A stretch of DNA of 32,770 nucleotides from an uncultured Rhizobiaceae group bacterium (GCA_938009335.1 CALLHT010000014.1:1-32770); one strand, 5' to 3'. Shown: positions 1-9,496, counted from the first letter of the stretch. Program-made: numbers and translations. The notes: generated by a model from the sequence alone, not told the origin.

Positions 1-1
1 T

Positions 2-451
2 GCACTTCGTAATAAATCTGATGATGTTCTGAAAGCCCTTGGTCAGTCCGGCGGAATGCTTGGCTTCTCTATGTACCCACATCACTTAAAAGATGGCCCA
101 GACTGCACGCTACAAAGTTTCTGCGATATGATCGCAAAAACGGCAGACCTAATGGGTGTTGATAATATCGGCATTGGAACTGACCTCTGCCAAGATCAAC
201 CGGATAGTGTTGTTGAGTGGATGCGTGTCGGACGCTGGTCGAAAGAAATCGATTATGGCGAGGGTTCAAAAGACAATGCAGGCTTCCCGCCAATGCCCCA
301 ATGGTTCTGCGACAATCGGGACTTTGACAACATAGAGCAAGGGTTAAAGAATACGGGCATGAGCCACTCCGATGTAATGGGCATTATGGGTGAGAATTGG
401 CTTCGATTCTATGACGAGAATTTCGGGCCACTTGGAGGGGTTCGTGACTAA
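2..451 (+). CDS. Membrane (renal-type) dipeptidase, peptidase M19 family, C-terminal part; 5' end outside the window
   Basis: Open frame from the window edge; '...GQSGGMLGFSMYPHHLKDGPDCTLQSFCDMIAKTADLMGVDNIGIGTDLC...' and C-terminal 'VMGIMGENWLRFYDENFG' resemble M19 dipeptidases. Confidence 0.85.
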   Translation, partial: ALRNKSDDVLKALGQSGGMLGFSMYPHHLKDGPDCTLQSFCDMIAKTADLMGVDNIGIGTDLCQDQPDSVVEWMRVGRWSKEIDYGEGSKDNAGFPPMPQWFCDNRDFDNIEQGLKNTGMSHSDVMGIMGENWLRFYDENFGPLGGVRD

Positions 452-2141
452 GCACAATAGTCTTTTCCCGGATTTTGCAAAGCAGCGTCCGCCTGAACAC
501 GTAATGCGCCTTGAGCGCCTTGGCTCCTTCCACCAGTCGAGATTAAGCTTCATGCGGGTCTTACTCCGTCGTATGAAGCGTGATAATTGGTCGGTTGATC
601 GCCCGATATATGAACTGGACGACAAAGGGGTTGGTATCGTTACCTATCGATGCAAGGGGCCGGATAGAACCTATACTCTTATTGTTTATGCGCATGACTT
701 GCCAGCGGAAAAACGTTCCGATCGCGTCATTGCTGATGCGTGGGACGCAACATTTACCTTATATGACGGAGAACCGAGTTCCGAAGACATTGAACGTTTG
801 TCGAAAAATGTGCCTCTGCAGGAAGCTGGCCGTGTAAGTGAAACCGAGTTTGTTTTGTCACGAGCCAACAAGTCTGTACGTTTGTTCGACTACGTTCGCG
901 ATTGCTTGTCTAAAGGCGAACAACCAGAAGCCGAGCGGTTGGACGAAGTCGGCTATCTGATGCGTACCACCGCAGTATATGGGTCCGGCAAATTTGGAGC
1001 AGCAGATCGATCAAAATGGTCCGGCCGTAATGAATTCCAAGGCTCTTTCCAACCAGAACTCTTAGCGGTTTGGCTCATTCGATGCTTCGCGGCGGATTGG
1101 GTGGAACATATGGCGAAGGTTAAAGGTGGCGACAATGCAGTTCCACTTAACCAACCGTTACGTAGAAGATTGGGTATTGGGAATTCAACCGGCTTAGGGA
1201 TGGCACCATTTCTCATCAAGCACCCTGCCCTAATTCATTCGTGGATTAACGCAAGAGAAGCCGCCTTCGCCACAGTTGCAGACATTGAAACCATTAGCGC
1301 AGAAGACATTGTTACTTTTGAAACGCTTGTGAAACGTGCTCTGCTTAACTCTCAAAACTGGCACTCTCAAAGCGAACTTCAGATTCCAAAAATCGCGGCA
1401 CTTCAGGATGATCTAAAAAAGCTGATTGACGTTATTGGTACCGATATTCTGCAATCTTCTTATCCATGGAAAGCCCTTTCCCGATGGACAGAAGAAAATT
1501 TGAGCCTTGAAGGTCAAGAGCAAACCGTATCTTTGGTAATCGAACCGTATGGCGACTTGGTCGATGGTTTTGCCGAGACCATGTCAGCAGATGAACAAAG
1601 TGCTTTTCGCATTAACGGCAGCCGAACCGTCGAACAGGTTTTGCAATCCATTCACAAGCATTACGGGTGGGCAAAGGCCATCGCCTTTGATTCAAAATCT
1701 GCACAAGCGCGTGTTTGGTATGTGTCAGAAGAAAAACTCGAGCCACGTCTTGGCGAGCGTTTTGAAGAAGACATAGAGCCGTATGAGCAAGCTCTTTCCC
1801 CCGCCAGAGATGCAATGCGTTTGCGCTTTACGCTGCTTAATCAAAAACCGGATGAAACCATGGCTATGTTCTTGCTCAGGCATCCTGAGCATAGGCATGT
1901 TGTCAGGCGGCTTCAAATTTTGGATGAGGCCCCTTACGGCGAGATTCGCGACAACACAATCGATGAGAAGATGCTTCCTATTGATTTGCTGCGCTGTAAG
2001 CTTTCATTTTTCGGGGCTACAAAATTCGATCCAAGATCGGATCGGTGGGTCCGCATTACGATGTATCAGCACGCCCCTTACCCTGATGAATTGGATACAC
2101 TTAACCCGGACGACTGTTTTCTCCCGAGGCTTGAGAAATGA
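444..2141 (+). CDS. Uncharacterised conserved protein (~566 aa)
   Basis: Long ORF; GTG start at 444 preceded by 'ggagggg' and overlapping the dipeptidase stop (449-451). The ATG at 390 lies inside the dipeptidase gene, so GTG 444 is preferred. No domain recognised by eye. Confidence 0.75.
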   Translation: MTKHNSLFPDFAKQRPPEHVMRLERLGSFHQSRLSFMRVLLRRMKRDNWSVDRPIYELDDKGVGIVTYRCKGPDRTYTLIVYAHDLPAEKRSDRVIADAWDATFTLYDGEPSSEDIERLSKNVPLQEAGRVSETEFVLSRANKSVRLFDYVRDCLSKGEQPEAERLDEVGYLMRTTAVYGSGKFGAADRSKWSGRNEFQGSFQPELLAVWLIRCFAADWVEHMAKVKGGDNAVPLNQPLRRRLGIGNSTGLGMAPFLIKHPALIHSWINAREAAFATVADIETISAEDIVTFETLVKRALLNSQNWHSQSELQIPKIAALQDDLKKLIDVIGTDILQSSYPWKALSRWTEENLSLEGQEQTVSLVIEPYGDLVDGFAETMSADEQSAFRINGSRTVEQVLQSIHKHYGWAKAIAFDSKSAQARVWYVSEEKLEPRLGERFEEDIEPYEQALSPARDAMRLRFTLLNQKPDETMAMFLLRHPEHRHVVRRLQILDEAPYGEIRDNTIDEKMLPIDLLRCKLSFFGATKFDPRSDRWVRITMYQHAPYPDELDTLNPDDCFLPRLEK

Positions 2142-2725
2142 CTTGGTCTTTGGGCGAAACACAGGATCTTGCGACGCGAGCGTCAAAGGGTGCAGGGCTC
2201 CCATGGGGCTTGGCGGAAGAAGCATCGTTTGCGGTAAAGTGGCTTGAGCAGCGCGACCTTCCAGGGGTTGAAGCGCTGGCGAAATATCTTGAGGCCATCG
2301 GGCAACCCAACGACTATCACGCCGGCTTTTGCCCGATTGGAAACGGAAGTTGGATTTCGGATTCTAGTAGTTGGCTTGGTAGTTTTCCACTTGAAGTAAG
2401 GCAGCCCGTACTACTTGTTCCTTTTATAGCGCAGGTTATCAAACAAAATAGTTTGGTGCTAAGCTGGTCCGGCAACAGGGTCTTATTATCTGCCAATGAC
2501 GCAACGATTGCCGACCAAAGTGCTTTGATCGGTCAATCGATTGAACATTGTGAAATGACGGTTAGTCCGGAAGCGACAAAAGAAACGCCACGAAGGGAGC
2601 GCATTCCAGAAGATCGTCAAGAATCGATCAACATTCTTCTCGAGTTTGCTCAGCGCACATATGCTCCCGCCAGTGAGATGTCTCGCCTAATGGGAGCAGG
2701 CGCGGGTGTAAACGATAATGATTAA
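2138..2725 (+). CDS. DUF3726-like uncharacterised protein
   Basis: ATGA overlap with the upstream ORF stop (2138-2141); N-terminus 'ATRASKGAGLPWGLAEEASFAVKWLEQRDLPGVEALAKYL' recalls the DUF3726 family. Confidence 0.7.
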   Translation: MTWSLGETQDLATRASKGAGLPWGLAEEASFAVKWLEQRDLPGVEALAKYLEAIGQPNDYHAGFCPIGNGSWISDSSSWLGSFPLEVRQPVLLVPFIAQVIKQNSLVLSWSGNRVLLSANDATIADQSALIGQSIEHCEMTVSPEATKETPRRERIPEDRQESINILLEFAQRTYAPASEMSRLMGAGAGVNDND

Positions 2726-2732
2726 GTTCGAA

Positions 2733-3344
2733 TTACTGCGTTGCAGCGCCTTCTGGTGGGCCTTCGTCAAAGCCAACGTAAATTACAAGATTTTCCTTGT
2801 CGGGTGCGGGGAGGAAAATATTGCCATCCACAAAGCTAAATTTAGCGGTGCTGCCACCTTCGGGAATTGAGACAGGTACCTGATGAAGCTGTGAATATAG
2901 AACGTCTTTAGTTGTCGTAACCACAGCCACGCGGATCGGGGTATCGATGGTTCCCGTTGCCCCGGTTGGTCCGTTGATCACACGCCCTTTGATACCAACG
3001 CGAATGTTAAGCTGGTCGCCACTATAGTTGCATTCTCTAGCAACCTCGCGAACCGTTGCTTGATATCGAAGTGAACTAAGCGCGCCGGGATCATCCTTGG
3101 AAACCCCATTTTCGAACGTTCGATAGGTTTCAGTACCAGCCCGAATTACGGTTTTCGGACAAAAAGCCCGCAAGTCTTTCGACTTATCAGCCTCTCCAAT
3201 TTTCAATTGTTGCCCCGGTTCGAGATCTTTCACGAGTTCGGTTGTACTCGGGCCTCCGGTGCCAGCGGAATTACACCCTGCCAGTGCAGTCAGGCCTAAA
3301 ACCGCCATTCCGATTTGGAATTTCCCAATTTGATTGAAGCCCAT
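2733..3344 (-). CDS. Putative lipoprotein of unknown function
   Basis: N-terminal signal with lipobox 'LTALAGC' in 'MGFNQIGKFQIGMAVLGLTALAGCNSAG'. Confidence 0.75.
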   Translation of the reverse strand: MGFNQIGKFQIGMAVLGLTALAGCNSAGTGGPSTTELVKDLEPGQQLKIGEADKSKDLRAFCPKTVIRAGTETYRTFENGVSKDDPGALSSLRYQATVREVARECNYSGDQLNIRVGIKGRVINGPTGATGTIDTPIRVAVVTTTKDVLYSQLHQVPVSIPEGGSTAKFSFVDGNIFLPAPDKENLVIYVGFDEGPPEGAATQ

Positions 3345-3473
3345 GTCCCGTACTCACCTAGCATCTCTTGGGGTCTCGCCCCTTTTTCATTGCAACAATA
3401 CCTTATAAGTGTCTAAAAGACGGCGATCAAATGGTTTACACCTAAAAACTCACTCAATTCTTCTGGCGCACCC

Positions 3474-4877
3474 ATGAAATATGTCAGCACCCGTGGTTTA
3501 GCACCCATTCTAGGCTTCAAAGATGTCCTTCTGTCAGGCCTTGCCCGCGATGGCGGTTTGTATGTTCCTGAAACTTGGCCGGAACTTTCAGCCGAAACAA
3601 TCGCAGAGATGGTAGGTCAACCCTATGCAGAAGTTGCGAAGACAGTGCTGTTTCCGTTTGTCGAAGGGGAAATAGAAAAATCTGCCTTCGACACAATGGT
3701 GGATGAGGCTTATGCCAGTTTTCATCATCCAGCGGTCGCTCCAATGGTTCAGCTTAATGAAAACCATTGGTTGCTGGAATTGTTCCACGGCCCCACACTT
3801 GCGTTTAAAGATGTTGCAATGCAGCTACTTGCCCGGTTGATGGATCACGTATTGGCTGAGCGTGGACAAAAAGCAACGATTGTGGGCGCGACTTCGGGCG
3901 ATACCGGAAGTGCTGCCATTGAAGCGTTCAAGGGTCGTGAAAATACAGACATCTTCATTCTGTTTCCGAATGGAAAAGTATCACCCGTACAGCAGCGTCA
4001 AATGACAACCGTTCCCGATGCAAATGTACATTGCCTGGCCATAGATGGCGATTTTGATGCGTGCCAAGCGATTGTCAAAGACATGTTTAACAATCTTGAG
4101 TTCAGAGACCGGCTTCAACTTTCGGGGGTAAACTCTATAAACTGGGCGCGGATTATGGCTCAGATTGTGTATTACTTCACGGCTGCTGTTAGCCTAGGGG
4201 CACCCGGTCGCAAGGTATCTTTCACGGTTCCGACCGGAAACTTTGGCGATATTTTCGCAGGCTATGTTGCCAAACGCATGGGGCTGCCTATTGAGAATCT
4301 TGTGATCGCAACAAACCGGAATGATATTTTGACCCGCACACTGGCAACTTCGCGATATGAGAAAGCAGAGACTGCTCCCACGATTTCGCCATCGATGGAT
4401 ATTCAGGTTTCCTCCAACTTCGAACGGTTGTTGTATGATGCTGGCGAGCGTGATGCAGAGGTTGTTAGAAATCAGATGGAAAGCTTGAAACAGTCAGGGT
4501 CATTCTCCATCAATGAGACAACCATGAATAATATTCTAGCAGAGTTTTCTGCAGGTGCTTGCGATGAAGATCAAACTGCAGGCCAGATCAATCAGACGAT
4601 GGAGGCTTGTGGCTATCTAGTGGACCCGCATACAGCCGTAGGTATTCATGTTGCTGAGCAACACCTAGAATCTAAAACGCCGATGATCACACTCGCAACG
4701 GCCCACCCGGCAAAATTTCCTACAGCAGTTGAAGCAGCAAGCGGAGAATATCCTGAACTTCCTGCACGCATGGGCGATATGATGACCCGTAAAGAACGCT
4801 TTCATGTTTTACCAAATGATGTCTCAGAAGTGGAAGCCTTCATTGAAAAGCATTCACGCGCGTCAACCAATTCGTGA
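3474..4877 (+). CDS. thrC: Threonine synthase
   Basis: 467 aa; 'MKYVSTRG', PLP-lysine motif 'HGPTLAFKDVAMQLLARL', 'GATSGDTGSAAIEAFKG'. Confidence 0.96.
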   Translation: MKYVSTRGLAPILGFKDVLLSGLARDGGLYVPETWPELSAETIAEMVGQPYAEVAKTVLFPFVEGEIEKSAFDTMVDEAYASFHHPAVAPMVQLNENHWLLELFHGPTLAFKDVAMQLLARLMDHVLAERGQKATIVGATSGDTGSAAIEAFKGRENTDIFILFPNGKVSPVQQRQMTTVPDANVHCLAIDGDFDACQAIVKDMFNNLEFRDRLQLSGVNSINWARIMAQIVYYFTAAVSLGAPGRKVSFTVPTGNFGDIFAGYVAKRMGLPIENLVIATNRNDILTRTLATSRYEKAETAPTISPSMDIQVSSNFERLLYDAGERDAEVVRNQMESLKQSGSFSINETTMNNILAEFSAGACDEDQTAGQINQTMEACGYLVDPHTAVGIHVAEQHLESKTPMITLATAHPAKFPTAVEAASGEYPELPARMGDMMTRKERFHVLPNDVSEVEAFIEKHSRASTNS

Positions 4878-4933
4878 TGATGAATAAAAAACGCTTCGTG
4901 ACAAAAAGATGACAGCCAATTAGTGTTCCAGCC

Positions 4934-6217
4934 ATGAGTATCAATATAACAAAACTTGCAAATGGATTGACGGTCATCACCGACCCAATGCCTCATCTAG
5001 AGAGTGCTGCATTAGGTGTTTGGGTAAAGGCTGGCTCCCGCAATGAAAATGAAAATCAGCATGGCATTGCGCACCTCCTTGAGCATATGGCGTTTAAAGG
5101 AACGAAGCGTCGTTCCGCACTTCAGATCGCCGAAGAGATCGAGAATGTGGGGGGAGAACTTAACGCTGCGACCAGTGTAGAAACCACAGCTTACTATGCA
5201 CGCGTGTTGAAGAATGAAGTCTCACGAGGCGCAGACATTCTGTATGATATCCTAGCCAACTCTACGTTTGATGAAGCAGAGCTGTCTCGCGAGAAACATG
5301 TGATCTTGCAGGAGATTGGCGCAGCACAAGATACACCAGATGATCTTGTTTTTGATCATTTCCAAAATACAGCATTTGGTAGCCAGCCGATTGGCCGCCC
5401 TATCCTTGGAACGCCGGACACTGTGAATGGATTTTCTGCAGCCGAGATACGCTCCTACCTCGATCAACATTATCACGGCCCAAACATGGTTCTTTGTGCT
5501 GCCGGTGCGGTTGATCATGATGCTTTGGTGAAGCAAGCAGAAGATACATACAGCTCTTTTCCTAACGCGCCGGTGGAGGAAGCCCGTGAAGCATCCTATA
5601 TCGGCGGCGAATGCATGATCGATGACGACTATCATGAGGTGCAAATGATCCTCGGTTTTGAGGGTCGTGCATATCATGTGAAAGATTTTTATGCTTCCCA
5701 ACTCCTGTCCATGATTTTGGGCGGCGGCATGTCTTCTAGGCTTTTCCAAGAAGTTCGCGAGAGGCATGGCTTGTGCTATTCAGTATCCTCATTCCATTGG
5801 GGCTTTTCGGATACTGGTATTTTTGGAATCCATTCGGCAACCGGTCCTGAAGACCTTAAAGAACTCGTCGAAGTAATCGTCCATGAGCTTCAGCGTGCCA
5901 GCGAAGATATCGTACAGGAAGAGTTGGATCGCGCTCGTGCACAAATCCGATCTGGTCTCTTGATGGCTCAGGAGAGCCCCGCCTCGCGAGCGGGTCAAAT
6001 AGCGCGTCAGATATTGCTGTTTGGCAGGCAAATCCCCAATGACGAATTAATGGAAAGATTGGATGCTTTATCCGTAGAACGCATTCGTGATCTGGCCGGA
6101 AGAATATTCCACGAATCAAAGCCGACCCTTACTGCCGTGGGACCGGTGGGGCCATTGCCCAAACTGGATGAAATTCGAGACATGCTGGGCATAACCGACA
6201 AACAAGCAGCCGAGTAA
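4934..6217 (+). CDS. M16 family zinc peptidase (mitochondrial processing peptidase-like)
   Basis: HxxEH motif in 'HGIAHLLEHMAFKGT', 'GGELNAATSVETTAYYARVL'. Confidence 0.95.
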   Translation: MSINITKLANGLTVITDPMPHLESAALGVWVKAGSRNENENQHGIAHLLEHMAFKGTKRRSALQIAEEIENVGGELNAATSVETTAYYARVLKNEVSRGADILYDILANSTFDEAELSREKHVILQEIGAAQDTPDDLVFDHFQNTAFGSQPIGRPILGTPDTVNGFSAAEIRSYLDQHYHGPNMVLCAAGAVDHDALVKQAEDTYSSFPNAPVEEAREASYIGGECMIDDDYHEVQMILGFEGRAYHVKDFYASQLLSMILGGGMSSRLFQEVRERHGLCYSVSSFHWGFSDTGIFGIHSATGPEDLKELVEVIVHELQRASEDIVQEELDRARAQIRSGLLMAQESPASRAGQIARQILLFGRQIPNDELMERLDALSVERIRDLAGRIFHESKPTLTAVGPVGPLPKLDEIRDMLGITDKQAAE

Positions 6218-6226
6218 TTACTGAAG

Positions 6227-6808
6227 ATGCGGCTATTAACCCGACTATTGCGGCAAGCCATCGATGTTCCAAATTCCGATCTTGTTTTGGAGCCTCCAAA
6301 TTCCGGTCACTACGAGCGGTGGGTAAAGGTTCGCAATGAAAGCCAGGAGTTTCTGCGCCCTTGGGAGCCAAGCTGGGCGGACGATGATCTAACTGCGGTT
6401 GGTTTCAAACGAAGATTGTCGGCATATCAAAGGCATCGGCAAAGTGGTTGGGGTCGCACTTTTTTTCTTCTCAATAAAGAAACGAACGCTCTGCTGGGTG
6501 GTGCGAGTTTGACGCGTATTCGCTACGAAAACTCCCAGTCGGCTACGCTTGGATATTGGATGGGTATGCATGAGGCCGGAAAGGGCCATATGCGAAAGGC
6601 AGTTCCTGCAATTCTGTCTTATGCGTTTCATTCACTGCGTTTGGAACGTGTGGAAGCAGCGACACTTCCCAGTAACGAACGTTCAAAACATCTGCTTACC
6701 AATTGCGGGTTTGTGGAAGAAGGGTATGTTCGCGAGTATCTGGAGATCAACGGCAAACGTGAAGATCATTTGCTGTTCTCAATATTAAAGTCAGACTTTC
6801 AGGATTAA
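6227..6808 (+). CDS. GNAT N-acetyltransferase (RimJ-like)
   Basis: 'LGYWMGMHEAGKGHMRKAVPAILSYAFHSLRLERVEAATLPSNERSKHLLTNCGFVEEGYVREYLEINGKREDHLLFSIL' is a typical RimJ/RimL-type pattern. Confidence 0.9.
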   Translation: MRLLTRLLRQAIDVPNSDLVLEPPNSGHYERWVKVRNESQEFLRPWEPSWADDDLTAVGFKRRLSAYQRHRQSGWGRTFFLLNKETNALLGGASLTRIRYENSQSATLGYWMGMHEAGKGHMRKAVPAILSYAFHSLRLERVEAATLPSNERSKHLLTNCGFVEEGYVREYLEINGKREDHLLFSILKSDFQD

Positions 6809-6823
6809 AGTCAGACTTTCAGG
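6784..6823. repeat. Exact tandem duplication of a 20-bp unit (attaaagtcagactttcagg x2) at the junction of convergent genes
   Basis: 6784-6803 and 6804-6823 are identical; each contains the palindrome AAAGTC-A-GACTTT. The two 13-bp cores can pair over a 7-nt loop with one mismatch. Confidence 0.9.
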
Positions 6824-6824
6824 C

Positions 6825-8009
6825 TTAATGCGACAGCTCTTTTAGACCTTGATCCAAACCAGCGAGCGTCATTGGAAACATGCGCCCGCCAAACAGTTTG
6901 TGGATCATTTGCGTAGATTGCGTATACCGCCAAACTTTCTCTGAAACCGGATTAAGCCAGATCGCACTCCGCCAATGGTCTGTCAAACGGCGCAGCCACA
7001 CTTCACCGGATTCTTCATTCCAATGTTCCACAGAGCCGCCCGGATAAACGATCTCATAGGGGCTCATAGCGGCATCGCCTACGAATATTGCCTTGTAATC
7101 AGAACCGTAGGTATGCAGCACATCCCAAGTAGACATGCGTTCGGTATGACGGCGCTTGTTATCTTTCCAAACGCCTTCATACGGGCAGTTGTGAAAATAG
7201 AAATACTCGAGATTTTTGAGTTCCATGCGCGCGGCAGAAAATAGTTCCTCGACGAGCCTCACATGGTCATCCATCGAACCACCGATATCCAGGAATAGAA
7301 GCACCTTAACCGCGTTTCTGCGTTCCGGTCTGGTTTTTACGTCCAGATAGCCGTTTTCTGCCGTTGCTCGGATCGTGCCGTTCAGATCCAGTTCTTCATC
7401 CGCGCCATCGCGCACCCAACGACGCAAGCGCTTTAGTGCAACTTTGATATTGCGAGTGCCCAACTCGATAGAATCATCCAGGTTTTTGAACTCGCGTTTG
7501 TCCCAAACTTTTACTGCACGACGATGGCGGCTTTCATGCTGGCCGATACGCACGCCTTCTGGATTGTAACCGTATGCCCCAAAGGGTGATGTACCAGCGG
7601 TGCCGATCATCTTTGATCCGCCCTGATGGCGTTTGTGCTGCTCTTCCAGACGCTTTTTCAACGTCTCCATCAGTTTTTCCCAACCACCCATCGCTTCAAT
7701 GGCTTTTTTGTCCTCTTCCGAGAGGTTTTTCTCGGCCAATTTCTTGAGCCATTCTTCAGGAAGTTCGACCTGATCAACCCCTGAGGTTCCGCCAACCCGC
7801 TCAACCCCTTTGAAAGCCTCTGAAAACACTTGATCAAACCGATCAAGATGGCGTTCGTCTTTTACCAAAGCAGAGCGGGAGAGATAATAAAACGCCTCAA
7901 CATCATAGGTAACCAGGCCTTGTTCCAGTGCTTCAAGCATCGTCAAATACTCGCGCAAGGTAACAGGAATTTTAGCTTCTTTGAGCTGAAGGAAGAATGG
8001 TAGAAACAT
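6825..8009 (-). CDS. VWA domain-containing CoxE-like protein
   Basis: 'MFLPFFLQLKEAKIPVTLREYLTMLEAL...' and MIDAS-like 'VLLFLDIGGSMDDHV' typical of CoxE-like VWA proteins. Confidence 0.9.
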   Translation of the reverse strand: MFLPFFLQLKEAKIPVTLREYLTMLEALEQGLVTYDVEAFYYLSRSALVKDERHLDRFDQVFSEAFKGVERVGGTSGVDQVELPEEWLKKLAEKNLSEEDKKAIEAMGGWEKLMETLKKRLEEQHKRHQGGSKMIGTAGTSPFGAYGYNPEGVRIGQHESRHRRAVKVWDKREFKNLDDSIELGTRNIKVALKRLRRWVRDGADEELDLNGTIRATAENGYLDVKTRPERRNAVKVLLFLDIGGSMDDHVRLVEELFSAARMELKNLEYFYFHNCPYEGVWKDNKRRHTERMSTWDVLHTYGSDYKAIFVGDAAMSPYEIVYPGGSVEHWNEESGEVWLRRLTDHWRSAIWLNPVSEKVWRYTQSTQMIHKLFGGRMFPMTLAGLDQGLKELSH

Positions 8010-8036
8010 TAACCCTACTTAGCGTGAAAACTGATC

Positions 8037-8864
8037 TCAGGAAAGGGGAACGCCTTCGATCGTGATACGATGCATAAGCCGTCGCTCACCTGGATAATCA
8101 TTCATTGCCATGTGCTGGGTGGCTCGGTTGTCCCAGATGGCCAGCGTCCCAGCCTCCCAACGCAACCTGCAAGTAAAGTCTGCTCTTGAGCAATGCGCGT
8201 AAAGCTGATTGAGCAGAGGTTGCGATTCTTCTCTGGTCCAGCCTTCAAAATGCGTTGTGAAATCGCCGTTCACGTATAGGCACTTCTTGCCAGAAAGAGG
8301 ATGCGAAATGACAACCGGATGCAAAGCGTCCTGCGTCGCGGCAGCCTCATTGCCAAGTCGGCCATCTTGATGAGCCTCTTCATCTGCCAATGATGCACCA
8401 AAAGCGTGACGCGAAGAATGCCAAGCCTTCATGTTTTCCAATGTTCGCTTCATGCCGTCTGATAGTGCCAAATAAGCTGCATGTTGAGATGCGAAACATG
8501 TATCACCACCCACATCAGGCACTTCCTTCGCATAAAGCATGGAGCACATGGCCGGCGCTTTGTCATACGAATGATCCGTGTGCCATGTTTCCCCAATGGC
8601 AGAGGTTTGATCTGCTTCTTTCAAGACAGTCGCAATTTCCGGATAGCCGTCAACCGGTTTGAAAAAACGGTTCACATTGATCTCACCCCAAGTCCGGGCA
8701 AACGACAAATGATCCTCAGGGGTCAATTCAAGACCGCGGATTGCAATCACAGAATGCTCGACAAACGCAGCATTGATGGTTTCAAGATCTGATTCCGAAT
8801 CCAGGTTGGCACCGAAAATTTCGGCGCCTATGTTCGGAGTGATGGGGCGAATTTCGATACTCAT
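8037..8864 (-). CDS. TauD/TfdA-family Fe(II)/2-oxoglutarate dioxygenase
   Basis: HxD in 'WHTDHSYDKAPAMCSMLYA', distal His in 'IWDNRATQHMAMNDYPGERRLMHRITIEG'. Confidence 0.92.
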   Translation of the reverse strand: MSIEIRPITPNIGAEIFGANLDSESDLETINAAFVEHSVIAIRGLELTPEDHLSFARTWGEINVNRFFKPVDGYPEIATVLKEADQTSAIGETWHTDHSYDKAPAMCSMLYAKEVPDVGGDTCFASQHAAYLALSDGMKRTLENMKAWHSSRHAFGASLADEEAHQDGRLGNEAAATQDALHPVVISHPLSGKKCLYVNGDFTTHFEGWTREESQPLLNQLYAHCSRADFTCRLRWEAGTLAIWDNRATQHMAMNDYPGERRLMHRITIEGVPLS

Positions 8865-8867
8865 GCT

Positions 8868-9248
8868 TCAGCTTCTCGTTGTATTTTCTCTCAGCCATGC
8901 ATCTAAAACGTCTTTCGTGAACGTGCCAGTTTCAAGATGATGATAGATGAATTTGAGGAGGTCTTTGGAAGATGCGATCATCTTGACATTATTCACACCC
9001 AAAAAAATATATGTGCAGGCTAATCCAACTCGTTTATTGCCATCTACAAAGCCACGATTCGTTGTTAGGCTTTCCCACATTGCGGCAGCCTCTTCAATAA
9101 TATCTCGGTAATATCCACCCTGTGGTCTTTGGAGTGCAGCCTCAATTAGACCAGCGTCACGAACACACGGATATCCTCCAAACGTGGCAATTTGGCGTTC
9201 ATGGATTTCTAGAACGTCTTCGATATCGAGATAGTAGGTTTCGCTCAT
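8868..9248 (-). CDS. Doc/Fic-family (death-on-curing) toxin with altered active-site motif
   Basis: 'YLDIEDVLEIHERQIATFGGYPCVRDAGLIEAALQRPQ...' and Fic-like motif 'NRGFVDGNKRVGLA'; His replaced by Arg (codon CGT, plus-strand 9054-9056). Confidence 0.9.
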   Translation of the reverse strand: MSETYYLDIEDVLEIHERQIATFGGYPCVRDAGLIEAALQRPQGGYYRDIIEEAAAMWESLTTNRGFVDGNKRVGLACTYIFLGVNNVKMIASSKDLLKFIYHHLETGTFTKDVLDAWLRENTTRS

Positions 9249-9262
9249 ACTATGTTCGAAAA

Positions 9263-9496
9263 CTATTTAGCTAAAGCTTCATAAACGTCGCTATGTCGTT
9301 CGATACTTTCCTCATGGAGTTTTTGAACCAGCGCCTTTTTTGCAGCCTTGGAATCTCTTGCTTCATAATCGGCTTTTGACATCAACACGGCTACATCTCT
9401 TCCATTCTTTTGAATGAAGACCGGATGAGAGTTCACAGTTTCTAACAATTCGCCAAATTTGTTTTTAGCTTCAGTTGCCGTCACGTGCTTATTCAT
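9263..9496 (-). CDS. Phd/YefM-family antitoxin
   Basis: 'VTATEAKNKFGELLETVNSHPVFIQKNGRDVAVLMSKADYEA', located directly upstream of the Doc-like gene. Confidence 0.92.
   Translation of the reverse strand: MNKHVTATEAKNKFGELLETVNSHPVFIQKNGRDVAVLMSKADYEARDSKAAKKALVQKLHEESIERHSDVYEALAK

Noticed and set aside
1783-2247. 154-aa plus-strand ORF overlapping the two unknown genes
   Set aside because: Out-of-frame overlap with better-supported, translationally coupled ORFs; no family features.
3345-3473. Riboswitch or attenuator upstream of thrC
   Set aside because: No leader-peptide with Thr/Ile runs and no recognisable aptamer pattern.
5252-5767. 171-aa minus-strand ORF inside the M16 peptidase gene, and other long antisense ORFs (e.g. 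12509-13030, 14839-15363, 27927-28391)
   Set aside because: Shadow ORFs opposite well-supported genes; no recognisable domain and low-complexity-like composition.
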